64,000 bases of DNA from JBAXTE01 sp964653595 (GTDB lineage Bacteria > Bacteroidota > Bacteroidia > Bacteroidales > WCHB1-69), in assembly GCA_964653595.1 (NCBI GenBank), contig CAZZHH010000012.1, positions 10,222 to 74,221 on the forward strand, in the 5' to 3' direction. A model generated the notes under the pieces. That model had not been told where the DNA came from, did not search any database, and was given only the letters and a program-made list of their open reading frames with translations. Position 1 is the first letter of the stretch, and each line of letters begins with the position of its first letter. Of the stretch, positions 1 to 8,222 are shown one piece after another. Made by a program: the position numbers and the translations under genes.

Positions 1-2123
1 CTTATTGAGTCGGTAGACGCTTCACTAAAATACTCATAAATCTCTTCCACGTGGTATGGATCAACATACTCATCGATGTAGTAATTAATGTCTATTCTTG
101 TCCCCGAAGAGATGATACTTTCCAATTCCGTTATCAACTCTTCAAAGCTTAAATTTTTTGCTACAGCCAGCTCTTCTAATGCAATTTTGCGGTCAATATT
201 TTGAATAATATAGACCTTCATTGCAGATTTGTTTACTACAGACTTTACAATTAAATCCTGAGGTCGTTCGATTTCATTTTCAACAACATACTTTTTAATT
301 AAGGTATAAAAAGGCTCCCCATATTTAGCAGCTTTGCCTTGTCCAACCCCAACAATTTGAGTAATCTCCTCCAAATTAGTGGGGTATTGTATACACATAT
401 CCTCTAGAGAAGTATCTTGAAAAATTACAAAAGGAGGAAGCTTTTCCTTTTTAGAAATATCTTTACGAAGATCTTTTAACAACGAAAATAGAGTTTTATC
501 AACTGCTCCTCCTTTTTGTCCACCTCCGATATCCTCCATTGGCATATCATCATCTTCGTTTTCAGAAGACTGTTCCTTCGTTAACATTACCGAAAATGGA
601 CGTTTCATAAATCTATCCCCCTTTGGGGTAATCTTTAAAATTCCATAATTTTCAATCTCTTTTACAATCAACTCTTCAATAAGCGATTGACGAATTACTT
701 GATTCCAAAAACGTTCGTCTTGATCGGCACCTTCTCCAAACTGTTTAATTTCATTATGTTTGAATTGCTTGATAGTAGTACTCGATTTTCCAAGAATTAC
801 ATTGATAATATGTTTGTCTTTGTATTGTTGTTTTAATGCCTTTATAGTTTCTAGCGCTAAATAAACATGGTCTTTACCATCAAATTTTTGTTTTGGATGC
901 AAACAATTATCGCAATTTCCACAATTATCAGAACTGTAAGATTCTCCAAAATAATGCAACAACATAACCCTTCTACATAAAGCAGATTCGGCATAAGAAA
1001 CCGTCTCTGATATTAGCTGTTTTGCAATTTCCTGTTCCGCAACTGGCTTGTTTTTGTTGAACTTTTCTAACTTTGCCAAGTCTTCAAAATCATAAAAAGC
1101 AACACATAATCCCTCGCCATCATCTCTGCCTGAGCGACCTGTTTCTTGATAATATCCTTCCAGACTTTTTGGCATATCGTAATGAACAACAAATCTCACA
1201 TCTGGTTTATCTATTCCCATTCCAAAAGCAATGGTTGCAACAATTACATCCACTTCTTCCATCAAAAACATATCTTGGTTTTTAACTCTAGTTGTAGGAT
1301 CTAAACCTGCATGGTATGGAAGTGCTTTGATATTATTCACTTGAAGTGTTGAAGCCAATTCTTCAACGGTTTTGCGACTCATGCAGTATATAATTCCCGA
1401 CTTACCAGTATTGTTTCTAATAAAACGAACAACCTCTCTGTCGATATCTTCTTTTGCTTTTGGTTTTGGTCGTACTTCATAATATAAATTGGCACGATTA
1501 AACGAAGATTTAAACACCTCCGCTTTGCTCATTCCCAAATTTTTTTGAATATCATGTTGTACCTTAGGTGTAGCAGTTGCCGTAAGAGCCATTACTGGGA
1601 CATTGTGTCCAATTTCATCAATTATTGGACGAATTCTACGATATTCTGGTCTAAAATCATGACCCCATTCTGAAATACAATGCGCTTCGTCGATAGCATA
1701 AAAAGAGATAGTCAACTCTCTGAAAAAATCAACATTCTCTTCTTTTGTTAGGGTCTCAGGTGCTACATATAGTAATTTTGTTTTGCCAGCCAGCAAATCT
1801 TTTTTCACCTCTTTAATTTCAGATTTTGACAAAGATGAATTTAACACATGTGCTATGCCAATTTCAGATCCATAATTGCGAATTGCGTCAACTTGGTTCT
1901 TCATCAATGCAATCAAGGGTGAAATGATAATTGCAGTACCTTCTAATAATAATGCGGGCAATTGATAACACAATGATTTTCCTCCTCCAGTAGGCATGAT
2001 AACAAAAACATCATTCTTTTCGAGGAGACTTTTAATTACCATTTCTTGGGTCCCTTTAAATTGTTCAAACCCAAAATGCTCTTTTAGCTTCTCGTGTAAC
2101 TTATTAGAATCAATATTTGCCAT
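1..2123 (-). CDS. recQ: ATP-dependent DNA helicase RecQ (3' end outside window)
   Basis: Superfamily 2 3'-5' DNA helicase of recombination and fork repair. About 707 codons are visible and the frame is open to the left edge, so the C-terminus is missing. My translation shows Walker A (MPTGGGKSLCYQLP, about residue 43), the Walker B/DEAH box (AIDEAHCISEWGHDFRPEY), the helicase C-terminal core with a YYQETGRSGRDD motif, and a four-cysteine zinc site (C...CGNCDNC). A winged-helix region, an HRDC domain and a further C-terminal extension follow. The ATG at 2121-2123 is chosen because the conserved N-terminus (MANIDSNKLHEKL) begins there. Family assignment is secure; the missing tail cannot be judged. 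Confidence 0.95.
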   Translation of the reverse strand, partial: MANIDSNKLHEKLKEHFGFEQFKGTQEMVIKSLLEKNDVFVIMPTGGGKSLCYQLPALLLEGTAIIISPLIALMKNQVDAIRNYGSEIGIAHVLNSSLSKSEIKEVKKDLLAGKTKLLYVAPETLTKEENVDFFRELTISFYAIDEAHCISEWGHDFRPEYRRIRPIIDEIGHNVPVMALTATATPKVQHDIQKNLGMSKAEVFKSSFNRANLYYEVRPKPKAKEDIDREVVRFIRNNTGKSGIIYCMSRKTVEELASTLQVNNIKALPYHAGLDPTTRVKNQDMFLMEEVDVIVATIAFGMGIDKPDVRFVVHYDMPKSLEGYYQETGRSGRDDGEGLCVAFYDFEDLAKLEKFNKNKPVAEQEIAKQLISETVSYAESALCRRVMLLHYFGESYSSDNCGNCDNCLHPKQKFDGKDHVYLALETIKALKQQYKDKHIINVILGKSSTTIKQFKHNEIKQFGEGADQDERFWNQVIRQSLIEELIVKEIENYGILKITPKGDRFMKRPFSVMLTKEQSSENEDDDMPMEDIGGGQKGGAVDKTLFSLLKDLRKDISKKEKLPPFVIFQDTSLEDMCIQYPTNLEEITQIVGVGQGKAAKYGEPFYTLIKKYVVENEIERPQDLIVKSVVNKSAMKVYIIQNIDRKIALEELAVAKNLSFEELITELESIISSGTRIDINYYIDEYVDPYHVEEIYEYFSEASTDSI

Positions 2124-2189
2124 TGATGATTATTTATTATTAATCAAGTTTTACCTTGAAATTTATTCACTAAATTTTAAAAATAGGCA

Positions 2190-2197
2190 CAAAAATA
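2190..2197 (-). promoter_or_regulatory. Candidate -7 element for recQ
   Basis: On the minus strand this reads TATTTTTG, an exact match to the Bacteroidota TAnnTTTG element, about 67 bases before the recQ ATG. No well-spaced -33 TTG is visible. In AT-rich DNA such a match can occur by chance. Confidence 0.3.
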
Positions 2198-2412
2198 CCA
2201 ACATTTCATTTAATCTATTACGTTTTACAAATTAAATTCATGTTAAAATAGAAAAACGATCAATTTTATTTGTCAAAAAAAAATCAATAATATAATTATC
2301 AGAATATTAAAATATTATTATTACTCATTCTAAACTAACAATCAGATTCAATTATCTATTACTTTTCAGTTTAATTAACTATCCAAGTGTACAATAACAA
2401 AGAAATCAGATA

Positions 2413-2994
2413 TTAGTAATTTTCGCTATATAATTCAAAATAAGCTTGAGGATGATCGCATGCTGGACAATTTGCCAATGCTTTGGAGCCTTCATAAATA
2501 TACCCACATTTACGACACATCCATTTAGCAGAAGCTTCTTTCTTAAAGACGGAATCGTTTTGCATGTTTTCAAGCAACTTGCGATATCTTTTTTCATGAG
2601 CAGCTTCTACTTGGGCTATAGCTTTAAATTTTGTTGCAATTTTTGGGAATCCCTCTTCTTTTGCAACTTCTGCAAAATGTGGATAAAGTTCGGACCATTC
2701 CTCTTTTTCTCCTTCAGCTGCATCGTGCAAATTTTGCATGGTTGTACCAATTACTCCCGCTGGATAGGTTGCGGTAATTTCTACAGGCCCTCCCTCTAAA
2801 AAATTAAAAAACAACTTAGCATGTTGCTCTTCTTGCAATGCAGTTTCAGCAAATAATGCAGCTATTTGCTCATACCCTTCTTGTTTCGCTTTTTTAGCAT
2901 AAAAAGTATATCTATTTTTTGCCTGAGATTCTCCTGCAAAAGATTTTAATAAATTTTTTTCGGTCTGGGTTCCTTTTAATGATTTTTGTTCCAT
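2413..2994 (-). CDS. rbr: Rubrerythrin
   Basis: Non-haem di-iron peroxidase that reduces hydrogen peroxide in the cytoplasm of anaerobes and microaerobes. The 193-residue protein has the usual two-part layout. A ferritin-like four-helix domain (about residues 1-150) carries ExxH-type iron ligands (ETALQEEQHAK and EAAHEKRYRKLL). A C-terminal rubredoxin-like domain has paired cysteines CRKCGYIYEG and CPACDHP. The length is normal for the family. It lies divergently to the RlpA-like gene with about 90 bases between them, so both promoters must sit in that gap. It points to oxidative-stress defence in a mostly anaerobic cell. Confidence 0.95.
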   Translation of the reverse strand: MEQKSLKGTQTEKNLLKSFAGESQAKNRYTFYAKKAKQEGYEQIAALFAETALQEEQHAKLFFNFLEGGPVEITATYPAGVIGTTMQNLHDAAEGEKEEWSELYPHFAEVAKEEGFPKIATKFKAIAQVEAAHEKRYRKLLENMQNDSVFKKEASAKWMCRKCGYIYEGSKALANCPACDHPQAYFELYSENY

Positions 2995-3083
2995 TTTAAA
3001 ATATTTTTTATTGTAACTAATTTCAACTCTATACGTACAACATACTTATTAATAAATAGATAATTTAATAATTTTTCAAATTG

Positions 3084-4028
3084 ATGTTTTTCAAAGTTAA
3101 TACATTTTTTTTCATTTTTTCATTTTTTTCTGATAAACTGAAAAAATATTTTCTCTGGATTCTGATTTTTAATCCAATATTGTTGATTTCTCAAGAATCA
3201 GCCACGGTAGATTCAGGAGTTGTTTTTTATGGCAAAGCCTCTTACTACGATGAATTCTTCAATGGCAGGAAAACAGCTAACGGAGAAATATTTTCTCACA
3301 AACAGCTCACAGCAGCACATCCATCATGGCCTTTTAACACAAAAGTAAAAGTAACCAATCTTGTAAATAAAAACAGTGTAACCGTTAGAATCAACGATCG
3401 AGGTCCTTTTATCATGGGTAGACATATTGATCTCTCAAAACAAGCAGCGACCGTCCTCGGATTCATCAAATCTGGAGTAGTGGATGTCAAAATGGAGATT
3501 ATTAAATGGGGCACTCTGCCAGAAACGACCAGTTTGGCTATCCATAAACCCAAATTTGAAAAACAAGATTTTTCAAAAGTTAAAAGCAATAACGATAGTA
3601 ATAAAAAAAGAGTTGAACCGAAAAAAAATATTGCATTAAACCATCTCCCTCTTTCTGACTCCATTGACACTAAAAAAACTAATCCTGAAGTTTCTATAAA
3701 AAAGGAGAAGCCAGTTCAAAAAAATCAAAAAAATACGAATTATAAAAATGAATTCTGTTTTGCCACAGATTCATTGTTTGGCTGGTGTGTACAAATTGGT
3801 AGTTATTCTAACAAAAAAAATGCAGAAAAAGCTCAAAAAACGGTCTCTGAAAAAACGAATGAGTGGTCCTGTATTCAAGAAATTAGTCGCAATGATAAAA
3901 CACTATATAGGGTAATATGTGGAAAAAACATCGAAAACAATAGAGCTAATGAGGTAAAAAATATATTAAAAGATATTTTTCCAGATGCTTTTACAACAAA
4001 CTTCATCACACTTAAAAACAATTCTTAA
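3084..4028 (+). CDS. RlpA-like double-psi beta-barrel protein with SPOR domain
   Basis: Predicted exported cell-wall protein of the RlpA family; characterised RlpA members are septal lytic transglycosylases acting on glycan strands that lack stem peptides. A hydrophobic N-terminal segment (about residues 18-36) precedes a double-psi beta-barrel domain (about 47-145) with the hallmark motifs YGKASYYDEFFNGRKTANGE and VRINDRGPF. A Lys/Asn-rich linker follows, then a C-terminal SPOR domain (about 230-314, beginning CVQIGSYSNKKNAEKA) expected to bind denuded peptidoglycan at the division site. The ATG at 3084 is preferred over the TTG one codon earlier. Catalytic activity is inferred from the family; some Bacteroidota members may only bind glycan. 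Confidence 0.85.
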   Translation: MFFKVNTFFFIFSFFSDKLKKYFLWILIFNPILLISQESATVDSGVVFYGKASYYDEFFNGRKTANGEIFSHKQLTAAHPSWPFNTKVKVTNLVNKNSVTVRINDRGPFIMGRHIDLSKQAATVLGFIKSGVVDVKMEIIKWGTLPETTSLAIHKPKFEKQDFSKVKSNNDSNKKRVEPKKNIALNHLPLSDSIDTKKTNPEVSIKKEKPVQKNQKNTNYKNEFCFATDSLFGWCVQIGSYSNKKNAEKAQKTVSEKTNEWSCIQEISRNDKTLYRVICGKNIENNRANEVKNILKDIFPDAFTTNFITLKNNS

Positions 4029-4309
4029 AACCATCCAAAAGTAGCTAATTTTCGATATTACATTGAAATTATAGTACCCCATTAATATTTAGAAGTTCAA
4101 TAATTTAAGCAAAATAAATCCATCAACATATTATTGTTATGCTTAAAAAATATGATTTTGCTAAAAAAAGACAAAAAATTTTAATTATTATTCAAAGAGA
4201 AACAACCTTTGCCATTTTATTGGGGTCTAAAAAATATAAATCTTTTAGATTTTAAAAATCATAATGATATTATTGTTGTTTTTCAACATAATAGGGTGAT
4301 TCTGGGGGA

Positions 4310-4347
4310 AAAGTGCTTTTAACAATGTTAGAAGCACTTTATTTTTT
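4310..4347 (+). terminator. Intrinsic terminator, plus strand
   Basis: A 9-bp perfect stem (AAAGTGCTT/AAGCACTTT) with a 13-base loop is followed by ATTTTTT. It could end the rlpA transcript with a long 3' UTR, or a separate small RNA. Confidence 0.55.
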
Positions 4348-4363
4348 CAGGGAGATGTAATAA

Positions 4364-4404
4364 TGGAAAAAGCGTTTTTCTGATCATGAAAAACGCTTTT
4401 TCCA
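4364..4404 (-). terminator. Intrinsic terminator of the carboxylase pair
   Basis: A perfect 17-bp inverted repeat around a 7-base loop (TGATCAT) sits 19 bases past the stop of the biotin carrier gene. A- and T-rich ends allow function in either direction, but position fits the minus-strand operon. Confidence 0.75.
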
Positions 4405-4422
4405 ATTCACTAGGAAGATTGA

Positions 4423-4680
4423 TTATTCAATTATAATCACTGGATCATTTTTACTAACTCGATCGCCAGGTTTAGCATTTATCTTAACAACAGTGCCACT
4501 AATAGGAGCTAATACTTCGTTATCCATCTTCATTGCTTGTAATACAAATATTTTGTCGCCTTGTTTAACAACATCCCCTTCTTTTACATGATATTTCAAC
4601 AAAGTTCCAGGTATAAATGGGTAAACTTCTCCAGCGGGAATCGATATGTATATCTTTTTATATGTTTTTGAAATTGCCAT
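4423..4680 (-). CDS. Biotin carboxyl carrier protein of an acyl-CoA carboxylase
   Basis: Small biotinyl carrier that shuttles carboxyl groups between a biotin carboxylase and a carboxyltransferase. The 85-residue protein is little more than the biotinyl-lipoyl domain. The biotin acceptor motif AMKM places the acceptor at Lys51, with the usual hairpin glycines (SGTV, PGDRV) on either side. It follows the carboxyltransferase gene by about 29 bases, so the two are almost certainly co-transcribed and form one enzyme. It lacks the long Pro/Ala-rich N-terminal part of many anaplerotic carriers. A biotin carboxylase subunit is not encoded next to it. Confidence 0.9.
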   Translation of the reverse strand: MAISKTYKKIYISIPAGEVYPFIPGTLLKYHVKEGDVVKQGDKIFVLQAMKMDNEVLAPISGTVVKINAKPGDRVSKNDPVIIIE

Positions 4681-4709
4681 AATATAAATTTTTATTTTTT
4701 TTACCTTAA

Positions 4710-6257
4710 TTAAAACGGAGCAATTCCATGTTTTTTATATGGCAATAGCACCTCTTTCCCTTTAGAAATTTGCAAAGCATGCATTACATATTCTCGGGTT
4801 TCGTTAGAGTCGATTACAGCATCAACATATCCGTATGCAGCCGCCACGTATGGATTTGCAAACTTTTCCTTATATTCAATAATTTTTTGTTGACGAAGTT
4901 CTTCAGGGTTTTCTGCAGCTAAAATTTCACTTCTAAAAATGATATTAGCGGCACCTTCTGGTCCCATAACAGCTATTTCGGCAGAAGGCCATGCAAATAC
5001 AAAATCTGCTTTTAGGTGATGAGAGCACATAGCAATATAGCCACCACCGTATGCTTTACGTAATATAACGGTAATTTTTGGCACTGTAGCTTCCGAAAAT
5101 GCGTATAATAATTTAGCACCGTGACGAATTACCCCTGCATGTTCTTGATCGATACCAGGCAAATATCCTGGCAAATCAACTAAAGTAACTAGAGGTATAT
5201 TAAATGAATCGCAGTAACGTACAAAACGAGCAGCCTTATCAGAAGAATCACAATCGAGCACACCCGACATATAAAATGGTTGATTAGCAACAACACCTAT
5301 TGTCTCCCCATTAATACGTGCAAAACCAACTACAATATTCTTTGCAAACAGTTCTTGAACTTCTAAAAAGTCGGAATTATCGACAAAAGACTTAATGATA
5401 TTTCTTACATCATAAGGTTCGGTTGGATTTGTTGGAAAAAAGGTATTAATTTTAAAGTCTTTGCTTTTTGGACTTTTAGGAAGGAATGGTTCTGCTTTTT
5501 TGGTATTATTCCATGGAATAAAACTCACTAAGTTTTTAATTTGCTCGAAACACTCGTTTTCACTGTTAGCAAAAAAATGAGCATTTCCGGAGATTTCAGC
5601 ATGAACTCTGGCACCACCTAAATCTTCTTGAGTTATCTCTTCTCCTAATACTGTTTTAATAACCTCAGGCCCGGTTATAAACATTTTTGAAATATTATCC
5701 ACTACAAATACAAAATCGGTTAGTGCAGGTGAATAAACTGCCCCACCTGCGCATGGACCTAAAATGACAGAAATTTGAGGTATAACTCCAGAGGCGTGCG
5801 TATTACGATAAAAAATATCTCCATATCCTGCTAAAGCATTGACACCCTCTTGGATACGTGCACCACCAGAATCATTAATTCCAATAATAGGAACTTTAAG
5901 TTTCATGGCATGATCCATTATCTTGCATATTTTCTTTGCATGCATATATCCTAATGAACCACCTGCAACTGTAAAATCTTGAGCATAAATACAAACTCCA
6001 TATCCATTAATAGTACCAGTACCTGTTACCACTCCATCTCCAGGAAGATATTTCTTATCCATATCAAAATCTTTACCTGCATGTTCTACAAACATATCAT
6101 ATTCGTGAAACGAGTTAGGATCTAATATCGATATAATACGTTCACGAGCAGTAAGTTTCCCTCCCGCTTTTTGTTTTTCGATAGCTTTGGTTCCCCCACC
6201 TTGAAGGGCTCCTTGCATACGTTTTTTTAAATCAATTGATTTTTGTCTTAATGACAT
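4710..6257 (-). CDS. Acyl-CoA (propionyl/methylmalonyl-CoA) carboxyltransferase subunit
   Basis: Carboxyltransferase of a biotin-dependent acyl-CoA carboxylase or of methylmalonyl-CoA decarboxylase, moving CO2 between carboxybiotin and an acyl-CoA. The 515-residue protein has both crotonase-like halves. The N-terminal half holds GGSLGYMHAKKI and NDSGGARIQEGV; the C-terminal half holds DLPGYLPGIDQEH and AYGGGYIAM, the glycine-rich oxyanion loops. The ATG at 6257 (MSLRQKSIDLKKRM) is chosen; the frame extends to a TTG 63 bases upstream, but those residues do not look like the family N-terminus. With meaB elsewhere in the window it suggests a propionate/methylmalonyl-CoA route. Substrate is inferred from similarity. 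Confidence 0.88.
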   Translation of the reverse strand: MSLRQKSIDLKKRMQGALQGGGTKAIEKQKAGGKLTARERIISILDPNSFHEYDMFVEHAGKDFDMDKKYLPGDGVVTGTGTINGYGVCIYAQDFTVAGGSLGYMHAKKICKIMDHAMKLKVPIIGINDSGGARIQEGVNALAGYGDIFYRNTHASGVIPQISVILGPCAGGAVYSPALTDFVFVVDNISKMFITGPEVIKTVLGEEITQEDLGGARVHAEISGNAHFFANSENECFEQIKNLVSFIPWNNTKKAEPFLPKSPKSKDFKINTFFPTNPTEPYDVRNIIKSFVDNSDFLEVQELFAKNIVVGFARINGETIGVVANQPFYMSGVLDCDSSDKAARFVRYCDSFNIPLVTLVDLPGYLPGIDQEHAGVIRHGAKLLYAFSEATVPKITVILRKAYGGGYIAMCSHHLKADFVFAWPSAEIAVMGPEGAANIIFRSEILAAENPEELRQQKIIEYKEKFANPYVAAAYGYVDAVIDSNETREYVMHALQISKGKEVLLPYKKHGIAPF

Positions 6258-6414
6258 ATATTCATTTTTAGTTAAAAAAATAATTTGGTACCGTACAAAA
6301 TTATTGATTAATTCTGTCAATATATTCTTTTTTTAATTTTTAAATGAAAGCAAAATCAAAAAAAAACATAACTAGAAGATAATTAGAGTCTTGAATATTG
6401 TGAAAAAAAGTTAA

Positions 6415-6455
6415 ACAAAAAAAAGAGGAAATCTAGTTTCCCAAATTCCCTCTTT
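6415..6455 (-). terminator. Intrinsic terminator of the T9SS beta-helix gene
   Basis: An 11-bp stem with one G-U pair (arms 6422-6432 and 6445-6455) is followed on the minus strand by a run of T. It lies 19 bases past the stop at 6474. Confidence 0.6.
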
Positions 6456-6473
6456 CAAATAAAATGAATTTTT

Positions 6474-8084
6474 TTATTGAGCAATGATCTTAGTAGTACT
6501 TAATATTTTATTTTGGATTATTCTTAAATAGTATATACCAGGAGTTAATTTCGCAAAAGTATGATCGAGTGAAAATTTCCCAATATTGACCTCTTTTGAT
6601 ACAATTTGATCTACTTTTCTTCCTGTAAAATCGAATAAATCGATGGTTAAATGGCCAGCTTTTTCAATTTCAACATCTATAGTTATTGAGTTTACAAATG
6701 GATTAGGATATATCGATTGAGTAATAAATTTATTACTTTCTACTATAGATGATGGATTATACCAGATTGATCTATTATGAGCTGGTGAAGCTAATTGAGG
6801 TTGAAAATTGGGTGCAGTTAACTGAAAAGGATTCACTATGTTAACAAGATCATTTGTAGCAAGAGTATCGTTATTTCGAGTTGGTTCAAAGAAATAACTT
6901 CTAACAGCAGCTAATCTAATTAATGAATCGGTAGTTGCTGAGCCAATGCTAAAATATTTTCCACTTTTAGCTCCTGCTATAATTGTGTGTTCAATTTTTA
7001 ACTCATTAGACTGAGCATTAGCTTCTGATAGAGCTCCATCGATACATAATCCAGATGGATAACCTGCAAAAAAAGTATTATAGATACTTAAAGCAGAATT
7101 TCTACGAATATGCATCGCTCTTTTGTAATTAGAATTTACTACATCAGATAATGTGGCAAGTGGACCAAAAACGCTAATATTGCTAAAAGTAGCTGTAGTT
7201 TTGGGAGTACTTGTGCTACCGCTTGCGTCGTTGTCCGACTCAAAGCAATTAGAACCAGAGATATCTGCAGTGTTTGGATCTCTTAAAACTACTCCAAATT
7301 GTACATTACCACAATATCCATTATCTGTGTCGAAGTCATCATCTAAACCACGAAAAGCAATTAGATATTTTGCGTTAACTGCACCACCAAACCATTCAAA
7401 GGAATCATCATTTGCCATACTGATTTGAATATGGTCAATTTTTGTTTTGTTTCCAACACTATAAAAAGTCAATCCATTAATTTCTTTGTTTGGTTGAAGA
7501 GCATATCCAGCATATTCAATTCTAACATAGCTCATTACACCTGAACTATCGGAATTATCACTGCCACCAAAAGTTGAACGAATACCACCTTCCGCTGTAC
7601 CTGATCCACCAGCTAGGTTGTTTATTCCGTTTCCACAAATCACCACTCCACCCCAGTCGCCACTAGCTCTAGACCCTACAGGATTGTTTGAAGTAAATAT
7701 TATTGGATTTGTAGAAGTGCCTTGGGCTATGATTTTTGAGCCCTTTTCAACAATAAGAGAAGCCGTTCCGTCGCCTCCGCGAATGATGGTGCCAGCAGGA
7801 ATGGTTAGGGTTGCATTTTGCGTAACATAAACAAACCCTTGAAGTTTGTATACAATCGATGAGTTTAAAGTGGTATTGGTATAAATACTATCGGATAACG
7901 TAACTGTTGCAGTTGGATAATTAATAGCATCCGGATCAAAGTTTGCCCATCCCTGAGTCCAGTCATTAACACCATCAAATGCTCCAATATAAGGCACTTG
8001 ATCGAAGAAAGAATTGTTAATTTGAGCGTTTAAAGAGATAAAAACACTCAAAAGCATTCCTAAAAGAATAGATTGTTTTTTCAT
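6474..8084 (-). CDS. Exported beta-helix-like protein with type IX sorting domain
   Basis: Secreted or surface protein of unknown function, 536 residues. A signal peptide (MKKQSILLGMLLSVFISLNA) is followed by a long region of short beta-strand-like repeats with many Gly, Asn and Asp, as in parallel beta-helix proteins. An acidic patch (DDDFDTDNGY, EWFGGAVNAKYLIAFRG) could bind a metal ion; that is a guess. The last 80 residues are a T9SS type A sorting domain, with YPNPF, a GRKV strand, TPGIYYLRI and a Lys-containing end. The ATG at 8084 is used because the signal peptide starts there, not at a codon 24 bases upstream. It lies just downstream of the TonB receptor, same strand, so the two may act on one substrate. 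Confidence 0.8.
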   Translation of the reverse strand: MKKQSILLGMLLSVFISLNAQINNSFFDQVPYIGAFDGVNDWTQGWANFDPDAINYPTATVTLSDSIYTNTTLNSSIVYKLQGFVYVTQNATLTIPAGTIIRGGDGTASLIVEKGSKIIAQGTSTNPIIFTSNNPVGSRASGDWGGVVICGNGINNLAGGSGTAEGGIRSTFGGSDNSDSSGVMSYVRIEYAGYALQPNKEINGLTFYSVGNKTKIDHIQISMANDDSFEWFGGAVNAKYLIAFRGLDDDFDTDNGYCGNVQFGVVLRDPNTADISGSNCFESDNDASGSTSTPKTTATFSNISVFGPLATLSDVVNSNYKRAMHIRRNSALSIYNTFFAGYPSGLCIDGALSEANAQSNELKIEHTIIAGAKSGKYFSIGSATTDSLIRLAAVRSYFFEPTRNNDTLATNDLVNIVNPFQLTAPNFQPQLASPAHNRSIWYNPSSIVESNKFITQSIYPNPFVNSITIDVEIEKAGHLTIDLFDFTGRKVDQIVSKEVNIGKFSLDHTFAKLTPGIYYLRIIQNKILSTTKIIAQ

Positions 8085-8132
8085 TTTTTTTGTTTTTAAA
8101 ATTTGCACAAGATTGTTTATTTATTTCTGAAA

Positions 8133-8140
8133 CAAATGTA
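8133..8140 (-). promoter_or_regulatory. Candidate -7 element for the beta-helix gene
   Basis: Reads TACATTTG on the minus strand, an exact TAnnTTTG match 49 bases before the ATG at 8084. It would give this gene its own start besides any read-through from the receptor gene. Confidence 0.4.
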
Positions 8141-8222
8141 CATTCTATATTTAAAGCATTAATTAACAGAATATTATCTTTATTTTATATGAATCTAACC
8201 CAAGTTAATTTGATGTTACCTA

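Larger units (their letters stand above)
4029..4422. other. 394-base intergenic region with three hairpins
   Basis: No open frame of note lies here. On the plus strand there are three consecutive predicted hairpins: 4226-4249 (TCTAAAA/TTTTAGA), 4269-4292 (ATTATTGTTG/CAACATAAT with one bulge) and 4310-4340 followed by a T-run. A fourth, at 4364-4404, serves the minus-strand carboxylase operon. The plus-strand terminator is about 280 bases past the rlpA stop, which leaves room for a separate small RNA (see findings). Confidence 0.4.

Noticed and set aside
6258..6320. N-terminal extension of the carboxyltransferase
   Set aside because: It needs a TTG start and adds residues unlike the family; the ATG at 6257 gives the expected N-terminus.
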